Shown piece after piece: positions 17,533-26,121 of a stretch of 36,428 nucleotides of DNA. A model generated the notes under the pieces. That model was given only the letters and a program-made list of their open reading frames with translations, did no database searches and had not been told where the DNA came from. Source of the stretch: Marinosulfonomonas sp. (GTDB lineage: Bacteria; Pseudomonadota; Alphaproteobacteria; Rhodobacterales; Rhodobacteraceae); NCBI GenBank assembly GCA_030625325.1, contig DAOURA010000004.1, forward strand, positions 1 through 36,428, given 5' to 3'. Position numbers and translations under genes: made by a program. Within the stretch, counting starts at the first letter, position 1. The number at the start of each line of letters is the position of its first letter.

Positions 17533-18564
17533 GTGGATATCACAGTGATGGGGGCGGGCATTTTTGGCCTGTCAGTTGCGTATGAATGTGCGCGGCGCGG
17601 TGCGGCGGTACGGGTGATTGACCCCCGTGGGCCCGGTGCCGGGTCAAGCGGTGGTCTGGTTGGCGCGCTGGCCCCCCACACCCCCGAACGCTGGGAGCTA
17701 AAGAAAGAATTTCAGCTTGATAGCCTGCTGATGGCGGCGGATTTCTGGGCCGGTGTTGACCACCTGTCGGGTTTGACCTGTGGCTATGGCCGGGTTGGGC
17801 GCTTACAGCCGATCGCCGACGAACGTGGGCTGGCACTGGCGCGTGAACGCATCGCCCAGGCCGATGAACTGTGGCGCGGTCAGGCAAGCTGGGACGTGCG
17901 ACCGGCGGCAGAATTTGGTAATTGGGCCCCGAAAAGTACCAGTGGTTATCTGGTTCATGACACCCTGTCGGCGCGTATGGACCCCCGGCGCGCCGGGGCC
18001 AGCATTGTTGGCGCGCTCAAAAGGTTGGGCGTGACGTTTGCAACCGATGGCCCTGCGCAGGGCCGGGTTGTGTGGGCCACTGGTTTCGAAGGTCTGTTGG
18101 AAATGTCGGCGCAATATGGACGTGAGGTCGGCAATGGCGTGAAGGGGCAATCAATATCACTGCAATATGATCCGGGGGAAGTGCCGCAGGTTTTTGTCGG
18201 CGGAATACACTTCATTGCCCACGATAATGGCACGGTTGCAATAGGATCAACGAGTGAGCGTTATTACGACGACCCGACATCAACCGATGAACTGCTGGAT
18301 GATCTTTACACCCGGGCCATGGCGGCAATGCCGCAACTGGTGGGCGCGCCGGTTCTGTCAAAATGGGCCGGAGTGCGGCCACGGGCCAAGACCCGCGCGC
18401 CGATGCTGGGCGGCTATCCGGGGCGGCAGGGGCATTTTATTGTCAACGGTGGATTTAAAATTGGCTTTGGCATGGCGCCCAAAATTGCGGTGATCATGGC
18501 CGATCTGGTGCTGGACGGGGTTGATAATATTCCCGATGAATTCCGGGTTGAAGCCAGCCTTTAG
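17533..18564 (+). CDS. FAD-dependent oxidoreductase (DAO family), possible stand-alone MnmC2-like
   Basis: A 343-residue D-amino-acid-oxidase-family flavoprotein. The FAD-binding motif GAGIFG lies at residues 7-12, followed by the family-typical GAGSSGGLVGALAPHTPE near 35-55. A C-terminal GFKIGFGMAPKIA segment closes the flavin site. Candidate activities are oxidative removal of a carboxymethyl group from cmnm5s2U in tRNA (the MnmC2 reaction), or oxidation of an amino acid such as glycine. The divergent mnmD neighbour favours the first, but this is inference. The GTG at 17533 is the best start (MDITVMGAGIFG); there is no in-frame ATG before the FAD motif except the one within it. The stop overlaps the convergent hydratase gene by four bases. 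Confidence 0.75.
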   Translation: MDITVMGAGIFGLSVAYECARRGAAVRVIDPRGPGAGSSGGLVGALAPHTPERWELKKEFQLDSLLMAADFWAGVDHLSGLTCGYGRVGRLQPIADERGLALARERIAQADELWRGQASWDVRPAAEFGNWAPKSTSGYLVHDTLSARMDPRRAGASIVGALKRLGVTFATDGPAQGRVVWATGFEGLLEMSAQYGREVGNGVKGQSISLQYDPGEVPQVFVGGIHFIAHDNGTVAIGSTSERYYDDPTSTDELLDDLYTRAMAAMPQLVGAPVLSKWAGVRPRAKTRAPMLGGYPGRQGHFIVNGGFKIGFGMAPKIAVIMADLVLDGVDNIPDEFRVEASL

Positions 18565-19364
18565 GTCGCATTTGCCTGCATACAAAGCCGCCCGTCAGGC
18601 CCGCGCACCCAAAGCGCGCCGTCGTTCCAGCAAAAATCGGCCGTTTCATGGTGCATAAGGGGTGACGTTGCGCGAAACCCAAAGGTTTTCAGCCCCCCGA
18701 TCTGGCGCGCCGCAAGTCGCATCAGGTTTTGTGCAAGCAAGGGGCCATGCACCACAAGGCCACTGTAACCTTCCACACCGCGGCAATAATCAACGTCATA
18801 ATGGATGCGGTGGCCGTTGAATGTCAGGGCGGAATACCTAAACAACAATGTCGACGAAAACCCAAGGGTGGTGCATTGGGTTTCGTCGGTGGGTGCGGGG
18901 CGCAGGTTTGGTTTGGCATTTCGGTCCGGGTAGTTTTTGAACACGAGATCCTGAATTTCAGTGACGCATAATTGCCCCCGTTGCCGAATTTCGTGGCGTA
19001 GCTTTACGAAACCAAGCGGCCCGCTTGTGCCATTTTTCAGGGTGACGTCCTGTACGAACGAAACCTTTTGCGCCACTTTCCCGACCAACAGGGGGGCGTG
19101 GAACGTCAGGTGTCCGCCTGCCCACATGCGTTGTGCAAGGCCCAGATTGGGCACCAAACCGACACCGTTCTTGATATGGCTGTCCGGCCCCAGTTGGTCC
19201 GGGGGTAAGGGATGCCAGAAATAGATCTGATGCCAGAAGGGGGGCAAAGGGTCACCCGCCTGTGGTGGTGGACCGGGTTGTGACAGGGTGTGGTGCAGGG
19301 CCGCCGCGCGGGCGGGATCCAGGCTGTCAGTGATTGTCAGGGGGGTACTGTCTGGCATTTGCAT
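18561..19364 (-). CDS. MaoC/HTD2-type acyl-thioester hydratase/dehydratase
   Basis: A 267-residue double-hotdog protein. The N-terminal half, with PLPPFWHQIYFWHPLPPDQLGPD and the MWAGGHLTFHAPLLVG segment, and the C-terminal half, with RIHYDVDYCRGVEGYSGLVVHGPLLAQNLM, match fungal HTD2-like dehydratases. They also match the family containing mesaconyl-C4-CoA hydratase. The catalytic D-H pair is visible as HYDVDY and VHGPL. It likely hydrates or dehydrates a CoA thioester, but the substrate is unknown. The usual partners (CoA transferases or lyases) are not adjacent. It is divergent from a ThDP enzyme, with about 170 bases between starts. Confidence 0.72.
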   Translation of the reverse strand: MQMPDSTPLTITDSLDPARAAALHHTLSQPGPPPQAGDPLPPFWHQIYFWHPLPPDQLGPDSHIKNGVGLVPNLGLAQRMWAGGHLTFHAPLLVGKVAQKVSFVQDVTLKNGTSGPLGFVKLRHEIRQRGQLCVTEIQDLVFKNYPDRNAKPNLRPAPTDETQCTTLGFSSTLLFRYSALTFNGHRIHYDVDYCRGVEGYSGLVVHGPLLAQNLMRLAARQIGGLKTFGFRATSPLMHHETADFCWNDGALWVRGPDGRLCMQANAT

Positions 19365-19534
19365 TTTTCGCCGCTGATCCGGGTCTTGTCCCTTTACGCA
19401 GCCATTTTAAGGTGCCAAGAAAACGGGGTTAGAATTACGTCTGGCCGTGCGCTGGTATGGCCATGGCGGACAGTAATGATCCTGAGGGCGGGCGCAATGG
19501 TTGCCGGTTGGTTGGGCGCAAAGGGGATGTTCAG

Positions 19535-21190
19535 ATGGTAAGACATGGCGGGCAGGTTCTGGTTGACCAGTTGACAGCACTGGGTGTTGAGCGGGTTTTT
19601 TCCGTGCCGGGCGAAAGCTTTCTTGCGGCGCTGGACGGCTTACATGACAGCGGCATTGAAAACATTGTTTGCCGCCACGAAGGTGGCGCAACAATGATGG
19701 CCGAGGCCGCCGGTAAAATAACCGGTCGCCCCGGTGTGGTGTTTGTCACCCGTGGTCCGGGGGCCACCAATGCCAGCGCCGGTATTCACGTGGCAAAACA
19801 GGACAGCACGCCGCTGGTGATGTTTGTCGGCCAGATTGCCCGCGCGCATCGGGACCGAGAGGCCTTTCAGGAACTGAATTACCGGGCGGTTTTCGGCACT
19901 ATGGCCAAATGGGTGGCTGAGGTGGACGATACTGATCGCCTGCCTGAATATATCAACCGCGCCTTTCATGTGGCGATGTCCGGTCGCCCCGGGCCGGTGG
20001 TTCTGGCCCTGCCCGAGGATATGCTAAGCGCGCCCTGCGTCGCGCCGGTTCTGCCAACACCCGCCCCCCGCCCCCCTGCGGTTGGTCAAGATCAGGCCGG
20101 TGAAATTCTGGCGTTGTTGGCCGGTGCCAAAAGGCCGTTGGTTATTGCCGGGGGGTCGGGTTGGTCGCAGGCGGCGGCTGATGATCTGGTGCAATTTTCG
20201 CAGGGTTGGGATCTGCCGGTGGCGGTGACGTTCCGCCGGCAGGATTACATGGATAACCGGTGTAAAAACTATGTTGGGGATCTGGCGTTTGGCATGAACC
20301 CAACACTGGGACAGCGCCTGCGGGATGCGGATTTATTGTTGATTCTGGGCTCGCGGTTTGGTGATGTTGCCACGGCTGGATACGAACTGGTTGATCCGGC
20401 AAACCCCGGCAAGGTGATCATTCACGTTCATCCCGACCCAGATATACCGGGCAGTATTTTTGCGACCGATCTGGGGGTGACCGCACAGGCCAGCGATGTG
20501 TTGCAAGCCCTGTGCCGGGTGGATGGTGTAAATAACCCGGTCTGGTCCGACTGGACCCATGATGCCCGTGCTAAATATGAGGACTGGCAAGTGCCGGTTG
20601 AAACGCCGGGGGATGTGAAGCTGGAGGCTGTTGTTGGCTGGTTGTCAGACAATCTGGCAAGTGATGCGATCATCACCAACGGGTCAGGGAATTGCGCCGG
20701 GTGGCTGCATCGGTATTTCCGGTTCAAACAGTTTGGCACCCAGGTTGCCGCCACATCCGGCAGTATGGGGTACGGGTTTCCGGCGGCGATTTCGGCGAAA
20801 CTGGCCAACCCGGACAAGACAGTTGTTTGTGTGGTTGGGGACGGTTGTTTCCAGATGACCCTGAATGAAATGTCCACCGCCATTCAGTATGGCGCAAACG
20901 TTATCACGATTGTTGTGAACAACGGGCGTTACGGGACGATCCGTATGCATCAGGAACGATCGTACCCCGGACGGATCAGCGGAACAGATCTGGCGAACCC
21001 GGATTTTGCGGCCCTTGCCGTGGCCTATGGCGGGCACGGCGAACTGGTTGAGCGGGGGGATGACTTTGCGGCGGCCTTTGCACGGGCTGAGGCGTCTGGT
21101 TTGCCGTCTGTGATCGAACTAACGCAGGACCCCGAGGCGTTATCAAGCGGGCGAACCCTAAGTGAGGTGCGCGCGCAGGCGGGGGCGTAG
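19535..21190 (+). CDS. Thiamine diphosphate-dependent enzyme (acetolactate synthase large-subunit-like)
   Basis: A 551-residue three-domain ThDP enzyme. The N-terminal pyrimidine-binding domain has the catalytic glutamate E49 (RHEGGATMMAEAAG). A central FAD/nucleotide-like domain spans about 190-320. The C-terminal domain has the ThDP/Mg motif starting GDG at 435-437 and ending in VVNNGRYG. It resembles IlvB-type proteins but sits without an ilvH/ilvN small subunit, so it is probably not the housekeeping acetolactate synthase. Other 2-oxoacid decarboxylase or lyase activities are possible. The ATG at 19535 has AAGGGG upstream and gives the family-typical MVRHGGQVLVDQL; earlier in-frame codons add an unlike leader. 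Confidence 0.82.
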   Translation: MVRHGGQVLVDQLTALGVERVFSVPGESFLAALDGLHDSGIENIVCRHEGGATMMAEAAGKITGRPGVVFVTRGPGATNASAGIHVAKQDSTPLVMFVGQIARAHRDREAFQELNYRAVFGTMAKWVAEVDDTDRLPEYINRAFHVAMSGRPGPVVLALPEDMLSAPCVAPVLPTPAPRPPAVGQDQAGEILALLAGAKRPLVIAGGSGWSQAAADDLVQFSQGWDLPVAVTFRRQDYMDNRCKNYVGDLAFGMNPTLGQRLRDADLLLILGSRFGDVATAGYELVDPANPGKVIIHVHPDPDIPGSIFATDLGVTAQASDVLQALCRVDGVNNPVWSDWTHDARAKYEDWQVPVETPGDVKLEAVVGWLSDNLASDAIITNGSGNCAGWLHRYFRFKQFGTQVAATSGSMGYGFPAAISAKLANPDKTVVCVVGDGCFQMTLNEMSTAIQYGANVITIVVNNGRYGTIRMHQERSYPGRISGTDLANPDFAALAVAYGGHGELVERGDDFAAAFARAEASGLPSVIELTQDPEALSSGRTLSEVRAQAGA

Positions 21191-21209
21191 GGCGCGGACT
21201 GGTTTGCGC

Positions 21210-21262
21210 CGGGGCTTTGCCCCGTCGTGGGGCCTCCGGCGGGGATATTTTGAACAGAAGAA
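21210..21262 (+). repeat. Dispersed short intergenic repeat, copy B, with preceding hairpin
   Basis: The core GCCTCCGGC-GGGGATATTTTGAACAGAAGAA occupies 21232-21262. It is preceded by CGGGGC-TTT-GCCCCG (21210-21224), a six-base-pair hairpin. The element fills the gap between the convergent ThDP-enzyme and cobO genes and could act as a bidirectional terminator. Confidence 0.7.
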
Positions 21263-21265
21263 GGG

Positions 21266-21874
21266 TTAGTATTCCACCCCGATCTGGGCCTTTATGCCGG
21301 ATCGGAACGGGTGTTTGACCAGTTCCATTTCGGTCACGAGATCAGCAATTTCTATCAGGTCGGCGTGGGCGTTGCGCCCGGTCAGGACGACGTGGGTCAT
21401 GGCGGGTTTTTCAGTGCTCAGGAAGGTGGTGACGTCTTCGATTGGCACATACCCGTAGCGGATGGCGATATTAATTTCGTCCAACAGTACCATTTTGTTC
21501 GATGGATCGCGGATCAGGTCCTTGGCCTTTTCCCAGGCCGCCACGGCCATTTCGGTGTCGCGGGTTTTGTCCTGGGTTTCCCAGGTGAAACCTTCGCCCA
21601 TGGTGTGAAAGGCGCATGCATCGGAAAACTTTGACAGGATCAGGTCGCGCTCACCGGTGGACATACCGCCTTTGATGAACTGGACCACAGCGCATTTTAT
21701 GTCATGGGCGATGCAGCGAAAGATCATGCCAAAGGCGGCCGATGATTTGCCTTTGCCCTTACCGGTGTGAACGATGATCAGGCCCTTTTGATCGGTCTTA
21801 GTGGCCATAATTTTATCGCGCGCGGCCTTTTTCTTGGCCATTTTTGTGGCGTGGCGGTCTGTGTCGTCAGTCAT
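21266..21874 (-). CDS. cobO: Cob(I)yrinic acid a,c-diamide adenosyltransferase
   Basis: A 202-residue CobO/BtuR-family enzyme that transfers the adenosyl group of ATP to cob(I)yrinic acid a,c-diamide, forming the cobalt-carbon bond. The P-loop HTGKGKGKSS lies at 36-45. CAVVQFIKGG near 62, FTWETQD near 97 and MVLLDEINIAIRYGY near 128 are family motifs. The ATG at 21874 is preceded by AGGAAGG, which decides the start. It is on the same strand as cobN but separated by a small lipoprotein gene on the other strand, so it needs its own promoter. The stop lies four bases from repeat copy B. Confidence 0.95.
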   Translation of the reverse strand: MTDDTDRHATKMAKKKAARDKIMATKTDQKGLIIVHTGKGKGKSSAAFGMIFRCIAHDIKCAVVQFIKGGMSTGERDLILSKFSDACAFHTMGEGFTWETQDKTRDTEMAVAAWEKAKDLIRDPSNKMVLLDEINIAIRYGYVPIEDVTTFLSTEKPAMTHVVLTGRNAHADLIEIADLVTEMELVKHPFRSGIKAQIGVEY

Positions 21875-21953
21875 TTGGTTTCCTTCCTGTCGCCGATTGA
21901 CAGTGATCGGGCAGGCGGGTGATTGCAAGGGCTGCGTTAAGGGACGGTTAACC

Positions 21954-22280
21954 ATGAGTTGGTTAGATACCGGAATGAGATGGTTGATTTTTACAGGTTT
22001 GGTTTTTCTGGCGGCTTGTGACAGCCCCAGCCCGAAATTTATGGGTGGCGGTGCGCAGGTGGTGACAGTGGATGACAGCCGGTTTCGGGTTTACACCCGG
22101 TCTGGCAGCCGTTCGGTTGAGGCGCATCGCATTAGTTTTGAGCCGCTGCCCAGTTTGGTGGCAACCCTGGAAAAGGCATACCGCGCTATTGAGCTGGCCA
22201 CCGGGTGCAAGGTCAAGCCGGGCAGTTTGCATGGGGATCGTGCGATCATTCTGGCGGATGTGGATTGTGTGCTGCCCTAG
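21954..22280 (+). CDS. Small putative lipoprotein, unknown function
   Basis: A 108-residue protein with a hydrophobic N-terminus ending in the lipobox LAAC (about residue 22), so it should be an exported lipoprotein. The remainder has a beta-rich look (QVVTVDDSRFRVYTRSGSRSVEAHRIS), then a predicted helix (SLVATLEKAYRAIELATG). It contains two more cysteines near the end that could form a disulfide. I do not recognise a family. It lies on the plus strand between cobO and cobN and runs convergent to cobN, so it is not part of the cobalamin operon. AAGGGA upstream of the ATG at 21954 supports that start; an ATG seven codons later is possible. Confidence 0.6.
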   Translation: MSWLDTGMRWLIFTGLVFLAACDSPSPKFMGGGAQVVTVDDSRFRVYTRSGSRSVEAHRISFEPLPSLVATLEKAYRAIELATGCKVKPGSLHGDRAIILADVDCVLP

Positions 22281-22320
22281 GGAATTTAGATCGCAGGTAG
22301 TATGAAAGGTGCCCGGTGGG

Positions 22321-25300
22321 TCATAGCAGGCTATCAATTAAGGCACGGGCCGAATTTGATCGCGGGGCCCAGAGGCCGCGATCAATTGCTTCGGCCAGAC
22401 GTTCGGCGATTTCGCGCAAGGCCGGGGCGTTGTGGGTTTCGATAAATTCTCGGGTGTCGTCATCTTGCAGAAAAGCGGCGTGGACCAGATCGAAATGGTG
22501 GTTTTTTACCGCCCCCGTGGTGGCGGCAAAGGCGAACATATAGTCCACCGTGGCGGCGATCTCAAAAGCACCTTTATAGCCGTGGCGTTTGACGCCATCG
22601 ATCCATTTTGGGTTGACCACGCGGCTGCGTACCACACGCGCGATTTCGTCGTCCAGCGTTCGGATCACCGGGCGTTCCGGGCGGGAATGGTCGTTGTGGT
22701 AAATCGGGCGATCTTGTCCTTGCAGGGTGGAAACGGCGGCCGCCGCGCCGCCTTCAAACTGGTAATAATCGTCGCTGTCCAGAATGTCGTGTTCGCGGTT
22801 GTCCTGATTTTGCACGATGGCTTCGGTTTGGGACAGGCGGGTTTCGAATGTGGCGCGGTGCTGGTCGCCGTCACTGTCTTTGCCGTAAGCGTAGGATCCC
22901 CATTCAAGATAGGCCTCGGCGAGGTCAGATTTATCACCCCACAGGCGTTCGTCAATCATGGCCTGCAGGCCCGCGCCGTAGGCCCCGGGTTTGGAACCGT
23001 AAACGCGGAACTGGCCGGCTTTTCCCTCAACGCGGGCACGCATGGCGGCGGGGTTGATGTCATCCGGTTCATCCAGCGCCATGACAGCGCGCGCGGCACT
23101 GTCCACCAGTGCGATAAGTTGCGGGAATGCATCGCGGAAAAACCCCGATACCCGCAGGGTGACGTCAACGCGTGGGCGGCCCAGTGCGGTGTGTGGGATG
23201 ACCTGAAAGCCGGTAACGCGGCGGTTGGCGGCGTCCCATTCGGGTTTGACGCCCATCAGCGCCAGACATTGGGCGATGTCGTCGCCGCCAGTGCGCATGT
23301 TGGCGGTGCCCCAGGCGGTCAGCAGCATGGTACGGGGCCAGTCGCCAAAGTCTTGCAGGTGCTTTTCGATCAGAAGGTTCGCGGATTTCCAGCCAAGCTT
23401 CCACGCCGTCGGGGTGGGCACGGCGCGGCTGTCTACCGAATAGAAATTGCGCCCTGTTGGCAGGACATCCAACCGCCCGCGTGTCGGGGCACCGGATGGT
23501 GCCGGGGCGACGAAGCGCCCTGCAAGGGCGGTGAGGAGGCCCGCGCCTTCGGTCGGGCCGCAGGCGCGAATTTTTGGCAAAACCACTGTGTGGATCTCAA
23601 TGATCACTGCAGATGTCTGGTGCCAGTCCGGGGCTGGTTTCTGCCCGTTGATCAGTTGGGCGCACAGGATTTCCAGCCGTTCAACCGTGTCGCCGTTGCT
23701 GCGCCAGTTGTCGGGGCTGACCGCTTGCAGGGCGCGCGGGCGTGGGCCAGCCCATTTTTGCGCCATATCGCAATCAAGCGGGTCAAAGCCAAGGGTCAGG
23801 TCATTGGCCAGTGCACGGATCAGGCTGGCGTTGCCATCGTTGCCATCGCCGCGGGGCACCCGGACCAGTGCCATGGCCAGGTCCCGTTCAAGCCCGTCAA
23901 TGGGTGACTGGCCAAATATGTGCAACCCGTCGCGGATCTGGGCCTCTTTCAGCTCGCACAGGTAGGCGTCAAGCTTTGCAAGATCAGTGTCTTCGTCAGC
24001 GCCGGTCATGCCGGCGTCAACGTCCAGCCCGGTGGCAGAGGTAAGCGACAGGATTTCGCGGCGCAGGTGTTTGATACGGCGCGGGTCGACGCCTGCGGCT
24101 TCATAATATTCGTCAACCAGACCTTCCAGATCGCGCAGGGGTCCGTAGATTTCGGCCCGGGTCAGGGGGGGTGTCAGGTGATCAATAATCACCGCCTGCG
24201 CGCGGCGTTTTGCTTGTGTGCCTTCGCCGGGGTCATTGACGATGAACGGATAAATATGGGGCATCGGGCCGAGGATTGCCTCGGGGATACAGGTTTCAGA
24301 CAGGGCCAGCGATTTACCCGGCAGCCATTCCAGATTGCCGTGCTTGCCCATGTGGACAATGGCGTGGGCGCCGTGCTGATGGCGCAGCCAGAAGTAGAAC
24401 GCCAGATAGTTGTGCGGTGGCACGAGGTCCGGCGAATGGTAGGTGTCGGTCGGGTCAATGTTATAGCCGCGCGCCGGTTGCAGGCCGACGACCACATTGC
24501 CAAATTGCAGGACAGAGAGTTTAAAGCCGCCTTTGGCGACTGCCTGCGGCGCGGATATTTCTGAACAGAAGAATGGGTCAGACTGGGGCTTTCCCCAGCG
24601 GTTTTCGATCAGGTTTTTTACGTCCCATGGCAGGGCATTGTAGTGGGTCAGGTAGGTTTCCAGATTAAGGGTGACGCCACCCGTTTTTTGTGCGCGATCA
24701 GTTAGCCAGTTGGTTGGGCCAGACATGATTTGGCGCATCAGGGCGTTGCTGTTGGGGGGGGCGTTGGTGACGTGGTAGCCCTGATCAGCCAGTAGGTTCA
24801 GGCAGTGGATTGTCGCGGCGGGGGTGTCCAGACCGACGCCATTGGCAAGGCGGCCGTCTTTGTTTGGGTAATTGGCAAGGATTAGCGCGACTTTGCGTTC
24901 GGGGGGTGGGGTGTTGCGCAGGCTTGCCCAGTTGGCGGCAAGATCGGTAACAAAATCAACCCGGTCACCACGGGCCTGATAGGTGGCGATGGGGCATTGG
25001 GTTGCATCGTCAAAATAGGCTTGGCCCTTGAACGAAATGGCGCGCGACAGGATGCGGCCGTCGACCTCGGGCAGGGCGACATTCATGGCGATGTCGCGCG
25101 GTGACAGGCCGTTCAGGCCGTTGGCCCAGCTTTCCTCGGTGGCCGAGGACAGGACAACCTGAAACACCGGGGCGCTGTTGGCGGACGGTGCGTTCAGGGG
25201 GTTGGCGGCGGCTTTGGCGCCCTGATCGGCCGAGCCGACGGCAAAGGATGTGCAGTTCAGGATCACGTCTGGCGGGGCTTGGGAAAACAGGTTGTCGAGC

Positions 25301-26040
25301 GTTGCAGCCGACAGGGTGTCCTTTAGTGAGGCAACGAACACCGGTAGCGGGTTCAGCCCCTTGCGCAAAAGTGCGCGGGTCAGCCGGTTAATCGGGTTCA
25401 GCCCTGCACCCTGCAACAGGGCGCGGTAAAAGATGATCGGGATGGTGGGCGCGCCGGGGGTCCAGTTGTTGCGGATGGATGCCAGATCCGAGACACCGGC
25501 GCCGGGCCAGTAAAGGCCAGAGCGCAGCAGTGGTTTGGCCGCGGCGGGCTGTGTGCCGCCACCAAGCATTGATTTTGTGTAAGCCAGAAAATTCGTCGAA
25601 TTTTCAGGCCCGCCTTCGACGAAATAGGCCCAAAGGGATTGGTAATCAGCGTCTGAGACAGTTGAAAGGTTGTGCAGGTCGGGGTCTGGTTTGTCGTCGC
25701 CGGGCAGGGCAGCAAAGGGCACGCCAGCGGCATGCAGGTGGGCGGCGTATTGTTCCAGCCCGTATTTCCAGTAGGCGGCCCCGCCCAGAATTCGGGCAAC
25801 CACCAGCCCGGATTTTGTGGCGCAGTTTTCGATATGCAGGTCCACCGACATCGGGTGTTTCAGGTGGGTCAGGTTGGCCAGACGCAGGGATGGTGGGTCG
25901 GCCATTTCGCCGCGCGCCTGTGAAAGTGCCGCGAGTTCGGTGTCGGCCGCAGAGATGAACAGGACATCTGCCGGGGTCTGGCCCAGATCAACCGGTTCAC
26001 CGTCATCGACCGTGCCGGGGGTGGCGGCAAGAAGGTGCAT
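22321..26040 (-). CDS. cobN: Cobaltochelatase subunit CobN
   Basis: The large 1239-residue subunit of the ATP-dependent aerobic cobaltochelatase (CobNST), which inserts Co2+ into hydrogenobyrinic acid a,c-diamide. It begins MHLLAATPGTVDD, a standard CobN start. It carries the family segments GNVVVGLQPARGYNIDP, AHAIVHMGKHGNLEWLPGKSLAL and GPMPHIYPFIVNDPGEGTQAKRRAQAVIIDHLTPP. The last of these is the CobN/magnesium-chelatase H signature region. The C-terminal third contains WGTANMRTGGDDIAQCLALMG and the RVVNPKWIDGVKRHGYKGAFEIAATVDYMFAFAATTG motif. Length is near the family norm. Residues 490-500 are encoded by a copy of a dispersed repeat, a probable small insertion before KGGFKLSVLQFGN. CobS and CobT are not in the window. 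The ATG has no strong ribosome-binding site. Confidence 0.95.
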   Translation of the reverse strand: MHLLAATPGTVDDGEPVDLGQTPADVLFISAADTELAALSQARGEMADPPSLRLANLTHLKHPMSVDLHIENCATKSGLVVARILGGAAYWKYGLEQYAAHLHAAGVPFAALPGDDKPDPDLHNLSTVSDADYQSLWAYFVEGGPENSTNFLAYTKSMLGGGTQPAAAKPLLRSGLYWPGAGVSDLASIRNNWTPGAPTIPIIFYRALLQGAGLNPINRLTRALLRKGLNPLPVFVASLKDTLSAATLDNLFSQAPPDVILNCTSFAVGSADQGAKAAANPLNAPSANSAPVFQVVLSSATEESWANGLNGLSPRDIAMNVALPEVDGRILSRAISFKGQAYFDDATQCPIATYQARGDRVDFVTDLAANWASLRNTPPPERKVALILANYPNKDGRLANGVGLDTPAATIHCLNLLADQGYHVTNAPPNSNALMRQIMSGPTNWLTDRAQKTGGVTLNLETYLTHYNALPWDVKNLIENRWGKPQSDPFFCSEISAPQAVAKGGFKLSVLQFGNVVVGLQPARGYNIDPTDTYHSPDLVPPHNYLAFYFWLRHQHGAHAIVHMGKHGNLEWLPGKSLALSETCIPEAILGPMPHIYPFIVNDPGEGTQAKRRAQAVIIDHLTPPLTRAEIYGPLRDLEGLVDEYYEAAGVDPRRIKHLRREILSLTSATGLDVDAGMTGADEDTDLAKLDAYLCELKEAQIRDGLHIFGQSPIDGLERDLAMALVRVPRGDGNDGNASLIRALANDLTLGFDPLDCDMAQKWAGPRPRALQAVSPDNWRSNGDTVERLEILCAQLINGQKPAPDWHQTSAVIIEIHTVVLPKIRACGPTEGAGLLTALAGRFVAPAPSGAPTRGRLDVLPTGRNFYSVDSRAVPTPTAWKLGWKSANLLIEKHLQDFGDWPRTMLLTAWGTANMRTGGDDIAQCLALMGVKPEWDAANRRVTGFQVIPHTALGRPRVDVTLRVSGFFRDAFPQLIALVDSAARAVMALDEPDDINPAAMRARVEGKAGQFRVYGSKPGAYGAGLQAMIDERLWGDKSDLAEAYLEWGSYAYGKDSDGDQHRATFETRLSQTEAIVQNQDNREHDILDSDDYYQFEGGAAAAVSTLQGQDRPIYHNDHSRPERPVIRTLDDEIARVVRSRVVNPKWIDGVKRHGYKGAFEIAATVDYMFAFAATTGAVKNHHFDLVHAAFLQDDDTREFIETHNAPALREIAERLAEAIDRGLWAPRSNSARALIDSLL
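24542..24573 (+). repeat. Dispersed repeat, copy C, inside cobN and translated
   Basis: GCCTGCGGCGCGGATATTT-CTGAACAGAAGAA matches copy D at 26070 almost base for base. It lies wholly within cobN; read on the minus strand it encodes FFCSEISAPQA (codons 490-500) and keeps the frame open. Confidence 0.8.
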
Positions 26041-26069
26041 CAGCGGGTATGCCTGTGGTTGGGGCAGAA

Positions 26070-26100
26070 GCCTGCGGCGCGGATATTTTTGAACAGAAGA
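26070..26100 (+). repeat. Dispersed repeat, copy D, just upstream of cobN
   Basis: The core GCCTGCGGCGCGGATATTT-TTGAACAGAAGA lies 30-60 bases before the cobN start codon, in the 81-base gap after the GNAT gene. It differs from copy C at one base over about 31. Confidence 0.8.
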
Positions 26101-26121
26101 GGCAGGGCGTGTGTCTTTCGT

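Noticed and set aside
22432-23907. A 491-codon open frame on the plus strand opposite cobN
   Set aside because: It is antisense to well-conserved CobN sequence, lacks recognisable domains, and long open frames opposite GC-rich genes are expected.
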